Positions 61,582 through 64,000 of a stretch of 64,000 nucleotides of DNA are shown piece by piece. The stretch's first letter is position 1; each line of letters opens with the position of its first letter. The position numbers were made by a program, and so were the translations under genes. Origin of the DNA: CAVWDU01 sp963753815 (GTDB taxonomy: Bacteria; Pseudomonadota; Gammaproteobacteria; Pseudomonadales; Halieaceae); NCBI GenBank assembly GCA_963753815.1, contig CAVWDU010000007.1, forward strand, positions 310,001 to 374,000, read 5' to 3'. The notes under the pieces are model-generated. The model had not been told where the DNA came from and did not search any database. It saw only the letters and a program-made list of their open reading frames with translations.

Positions 61582-61700
61582 GACAACGAGCGCGATCACG
61601 CTTTCCGGGGGACGCCAAAAAGCGTACATCCTTGTACAGTCTCGCTGGCGGCATCCCTGCCGCCAGACGCCCCCGGAAAGCGTGATCGCACTCATTGTCT
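61582..61700. repeat. Palindromic element with 32-bp inverted repeats
   Basis: Left arm 61582-61613 and right arm 61669-61700 are near-perfect inverted copies (core GCGATCACGCTTTCCGGGGG). The loop holds two further hairpins: GTACATCCTTGTAC and CTGGCGG-N8-CCGCCAG. The folded RNA or DNA would be a large cruciform-like structure, as in REP/MITE-like elements. No ORF. The region may terminate transcription from both flanking genes. Confidence 0.6.
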
Positions 61701-61719
61701 ATCGGCAGGTGTGCAGATT

Positions 61720-61789
61720 GTGTGGCCGGCGAGGTGTGGCCGGCGAGGTGTGGCCGGCGAGGTGCGGCCGGCGAGGTGTGGCCGGCCAG
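61720..61789. repeat. Five tandem 14-bp repeats
   Basis: Unit GTGTGGCCGGCGAG occurs five times in a row (copies 1-3 identical; copy 4 has one change, copy 5 has one). A related copy is at about 61549-61567. It lies just downstream of the peptide deformylase stop and could be a polymorphic VNTR. Confidence 0.75.
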
Positions 61790-61798
61790 GCGCAGACT

Positions 61799-62305
61799 TC
61801 AGCCCGCGGCTGCGACAGGCCTGCGATCGAGGTTCCGCTTGATACGCCAGCGCTTCAGCAGCGACAGCCGATCGATGAACAGCATACCGTCGAGGTGGTC
61901 GAGCTCGTGCTGCAGGCACACCGCATGCATGTTGCTGAGATCGCGCTCGAATTCCCGCCCCTGTTCGTCGATGGCCCGCACCCGGAGCTGGGTGTGGCGA
62001 ATCACGTTTTCGACGACCCCCGGCACAGAGAGACAGCTCTCCTCGACCAGGCCGGGCACGTCACGGCTGACGATCGCGGGATTGATAAAGACCTCGGGCG
62101 TATCCCGCTCCTCGGACAGGTCCATGACCAGCACCCGGCGCCGGTCACCTGTCTGCGGACCGGCGAGCCCGATTCCGCCGGTCTCGTAAAGCGTCGCCGT
62201 CAGGTCGTCGAGGAAGCCGCGGAGTTCGTCGTCGAACCGCGTGACTGGTTCGGCCACCTCCCGCAACCGCGGGTCGGGATACTCGAGTATAGGTAAAGTG
62301 CTCAT
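61799..62305 (-). CDS. def: Peptide deformylase
   Basis: 168 residues, full length. Motif 1 GIGLAGPQ (44-51), motif 2 EESCLS (88-93) and motif 3 QHELDH (132-137). Metal ligands are C91, H133 and H137, with catalytic E134. Motif 1 has Gly where GxGxAAxQ is usual, and motif 2 has Ser for Gly, so this is a divergent copy. It removes formyl groups from nascent proteins. It follows the PucC-family gene by 12 bp, so they share a transcript. Confidence 0.9.
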   Translation of the reverse strand: MSTLPILEYPDPRLREVAEPVTRFDDELRGFLDDLTATLYETGGIGLAGPQTGDRRRVLVMDLSEERDTPEVFINPAIVSRDVPGLVEESCLSVPGVVENVIRHTQLRVRAIDEQGREFERDLSNMHAVCLQHELDHLDGMLFIDRLSLLKRWRIKRNLDRRPVAAAG

Positions 62306-62317
62306 ACAGCTCTCCCG

Positions 62318-63787
62318 TCAGGCGGAGCCGCCGCTGGATTCCAGTACGGCAACGGCATCACGCCCTGCGCGCTCTTCTTCACTATGGCGTCGGCGCCCTG
62401 CCGCCGAGCGGATCAGCGGCAGCGTTGCGGCTATCGTCACCACCAGCAGGGCGACCTCGATGGCGTAGACCGTCAGGTAGCCGTTGGCAGCGCCGGCAAA
62501 ACCCCAGGGGCCGGCGACATCGCCTATGGAGGCATTGACCAGGTCGCGTATCACTGCGCTCAGCGCCATCGCAATTCCCGCGGTCGTTGCCTGCACCGCG
62601 CCCCAGGCGCCCAGCGCCAGACCGGCCTGCTTTTTCGGCGCCCGGTTCATGGTCGCGGTCAGTGTTCCATGCCCGAACAGGGCGCCGCCAAAACCGATCA
62701 GGAAATTGCCCAGCAGGAACAGCTGTGGCAACCCGGCGGGCTCGGCGGCGATGACCAGGCCAAACGCGGGCAGGCCGATCATCGTTCCCCACAACGTCAC
62801 CCGGTAGGGGTCGGCGCCACGGCTGATGATATGCGACGCGAACCCGAAACCCGCCAGGCCGCCGAGCGCGAACAGCGCGGTCAACCGTGTGGTGGTGCTC
62901 ACCGACAGGTTGAGCACCTCCCCGCCATAGGGCTCGAGGAGGATGTCCGCCATCGCGAACGCCATGGTGCCCAGCCCGATGATGATCAGGCGGCGCACCG
63001 TATGCTCACCGGCACAGAATGTCGCCCACGCCTCGCCAAAGCCCGGGTCGGGTGCACGCGGGCGCCCGTGCGGCGGGTTGCGCATCTCCTGCTGCCACAT
63101 GGCCACCCCGTTTAACACGACCGTGAGCACTGCAGCGCCCTGGATCACCTGCACCAACCGCCCGGGCGTGAAGTTCTCCAGCGCCAGCCCGAATAGCAGT
63201 GCGCTGAAGAACATACCCACCAGCAGCATGACATACATGAGCCCGACCACCTTCGGGTGCGACTCCTGGGGTGTGAGATCAGTCGCCAGGGCCAGGCCCG
63301 CCGTCTGGGCGATGTGCAGCCCGGCACCCACCAGCAGGAATGCCGCAGCGGCCGAGAGGTAACCGAGCCAGGCAGGCGCCGTGGCCGCTTCGCCCTGCCC
63401 GGCGAACACCAGCAGCGCGAAAGGCATGATGGCGAACCCGCCAAACTGCAGCAGCGTTCCCTTCCAGATGAAAGGCACGCGTCGCCAGCCCAGTTCGCAG
63501 TGGTGTACATCGGACTGGAAACCCACCAGGGCCCGAAAGGGCGCGAATATAACCGGGATCGCGACCATGAGGCCCACCAGCGAGGCTGGCACGCCGAGTT
63601 CCACGATCATCACCCGGTTGAGAGTGCCGACCAGCAGCACCAGGGCCATACCCACCGATACCTGGAACAGAGACAGCCGCAGCAGCCGGCTCAGCGGCAG
63701 GTCTGGCGTGGCGACATCGGCAAAAGGGAGAAAACGCGGGCCGAGCGCCACCCAAGCCGCCGTCAGGCGCCGACCTAACCGGGCCAT
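62318..63787 (-). CDS. BCD family MFS transporter (PucC/LhaA-like)
   Basis: 489 residues with 12 helices. Strong family pattern: LLRLSLFQVSVGMALVLLVG (TM1), LNRVMIVELGVPASLVGLMV, GWRRVPFIWKGTLLQFGGFA, HPKVVGLMYVMLLVGMFFSA and LGAWGAVQATTAGIAMALSA. These proteins help assemble light-harvesting complexes in purple bacteria, as PucC, LhaA or Bch2 homologs. Which branch this is cannot be told without a tree. It is the only photosynthesis-related gene seen. It starts 81 bp after the partial gene's stop. Confidence 0.85.
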   Translation of the reverse strand: MARLGRRLTAAWVALGPRFLPFADVATPDLPLSRLLRLSLFQVSVGMALVLLVGTLNRVMIVELGVPASLVGLMVAIPVIFAPFRALVGFQSDVHHCELGWRRVPFIWKGTLLQFGGFAIMPFALLVFAGQGEAATAPAWLGYLSAAAAFLLVGAGLHIAQTAGLALATDLTPQESHPKVVGLMYVMLLVGMFFSALLFGLALENFTPGRLVQVIQGAAVLTVVLNGVAMWQQEMRNPPHGRPRAPDPGFGEAWATFCAGEHTVRRLIIIGLGTMAFAMADILLEPYGGEVLNLSVSTTTRLTALFALGGLAGFGFASHIISRGADPYRVTLWGTMIGLPAFGLVIAAEPAGLPQLFLLGNFLIGFGGALFGHGTLTATMNRAPKKQAGLALGAWGAVQATTAGIAMALSAVIRDLVNASIGDVAGPWGFAGAANGYLTVYAIEVALLVVTIAATLPLIRSAAGRRRHSEEERAGRDAVAVLESSGGSA

Positions 63788-63868
63788 GCTAGGCCCTGCC
63801 CCGGCTCTGGCAACGCATCAACGTTATTGATAGCGCAGGAGGAGTCCACCGTGTATTCACTGGCCGCG

Positions 63869-64000
63869 TCAGTCGACGGTGCGACGCCGCGTCAACAGCG
63901 GCAGCCCGAACATCGACGACAGTGGCGCCGGGTTGTTGCTCAGCAACTTCATTCCCATGCTGGTCTCCCACGGACGATCATTGCCCGAGAGGGTCTTGTA
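63869..64000 (-). CDS. Unrecognised gene, C-terminal end (5' end outside window)
   Basis: 43 residues before the stop, open to the right edge. The C-terminus includes NDRPWETSMGMKLLSNNP and ends LPLLTRRRTVD. Reading frame is real by position (same strand, 81 bp ahead of the PucC-like gene) but I do not recognise the family. By analogy with photosynthesis clusters it could be a bch or puf-type gene, but the tail matches none that I know. Confidence 0.5.
   Translation of the reverse strand, partial: YKTLSGNDRPWETSMGMKLLSNNPAPLSSMFGLPLLTRRRTVD

Larger units (their letters stand above)
61437..61798. other. Intergenic repeat region without a gene
   Basis: 362 bp between the PQQ dehydrogenase and peptide deformylase stops (convergent). 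It contains a 32-bp inverted-repeat element (61582-61700) and five 14-bp tandem repeats (61720-61789). An additional degenerate copy of the 14-bp unit is near 61549-61567. No gene or RNA is supported. Confidence 0.5.

Noticed and set aside
61437..61798. Possible CRISPR array
   Set aside because: The 14-bp units are contiguous with no spacers, and no cas gene is present.

Overview
The window is GC-rich, densely coded bacterial chromosome. TamA and TamB, a DUF533/YebE-like protein, a DUF697 GTPase, an NhaC antiporter, RND efflux and many TonB/acyl-CoA catabolism genes point to a gammaproteobacterium. A PucC-family (bacteriochlorophyll delivery) transporter near the right edge suggests a lineage carrying photosynthesis genes, such as marine Halieaceae (OM60/NOR5) or relatives. 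That placement is inference: no rRNA or phylogenetic marker was read. No tRNA, rRNA, CRISPR array, prophage or transposase was found.

Region 1 (1-24 kb) is mainly housekeeping and envelope. It holds the end of an SbcC/YhaN-like ATPase, HdeD and BON stress proteins, a metallo-beta-lactamase-fold hydrolase overlapping a zinc-ribbon DUF2007 protein, a CvfB-like RNA-binding protein, a zinc-ribbon metallopeptidase, an SDR, an RND adaptor/pump pair, two overlapping GTPases plus a DUF533 protein, a frameshifted small lipoprotein gene, a LOG protein, an alpha/beta hydrolase, and tamB-tamA in an order opposite to E. coli.

Region 2 (24-37 kb) holds small secreted or lipid-anchored proteins, a rhodanese, a MITE-like repeat, a DUF393 protein, a DUF808 gene reduced to fragments, a phospholipase-D lipoprotein, NhaC, ilvD, a potassium channel, an AI-2E-family permease and a phosphate-type porin.

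Region 3 (37-61.4 kb) is catabolic and has two apparent TetR regulons. In the first (37.2-46.8 kb), a divergent promoter with two near-identical 17-bp palindromes separates an SDR / phosphotransferase / acyl-CoA ligase / TetR / hydrolase / luciferase-like operon from an acyl-CoA dehydrogenase / SnoaL / SnoaL / RidA operon. Kinase plus acyl-CoA dehydrogenase plus SDR plus ligase is the toolkit of 4-hydroxyacyl-CoA catabolism (Lva, ACAD10/11 type). In the second (46.8-61.4 kb), a different conserved 24-bp site lies upstream of a TonB receptor (followed by a GST and a PQQ dehydrogenase) and between a seven-gene operon (SnoaL, acyl-CoA ligase, two hot-dog hydratases, a thiolase-fold protein lacking the usual N-terminal cysteine, a DUF35 partner, a Rieske oxygenase) and a tetR-PQQ dehydrogenase pair. 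Together these suggest uptake, periplasmic alcohol oxidation, CoA activation, hydration and retro-aldol side-chain cleavage of a hydrophobic, perhaps steroid- or terpenoid-like, substrate.

Region 4 (61.4-64 kb) has a 32-bp inverted-repeat element, a 14-bp tandem repeat, peptide deformylase, the PucC-family transporter and the end of an unrecognised gene.
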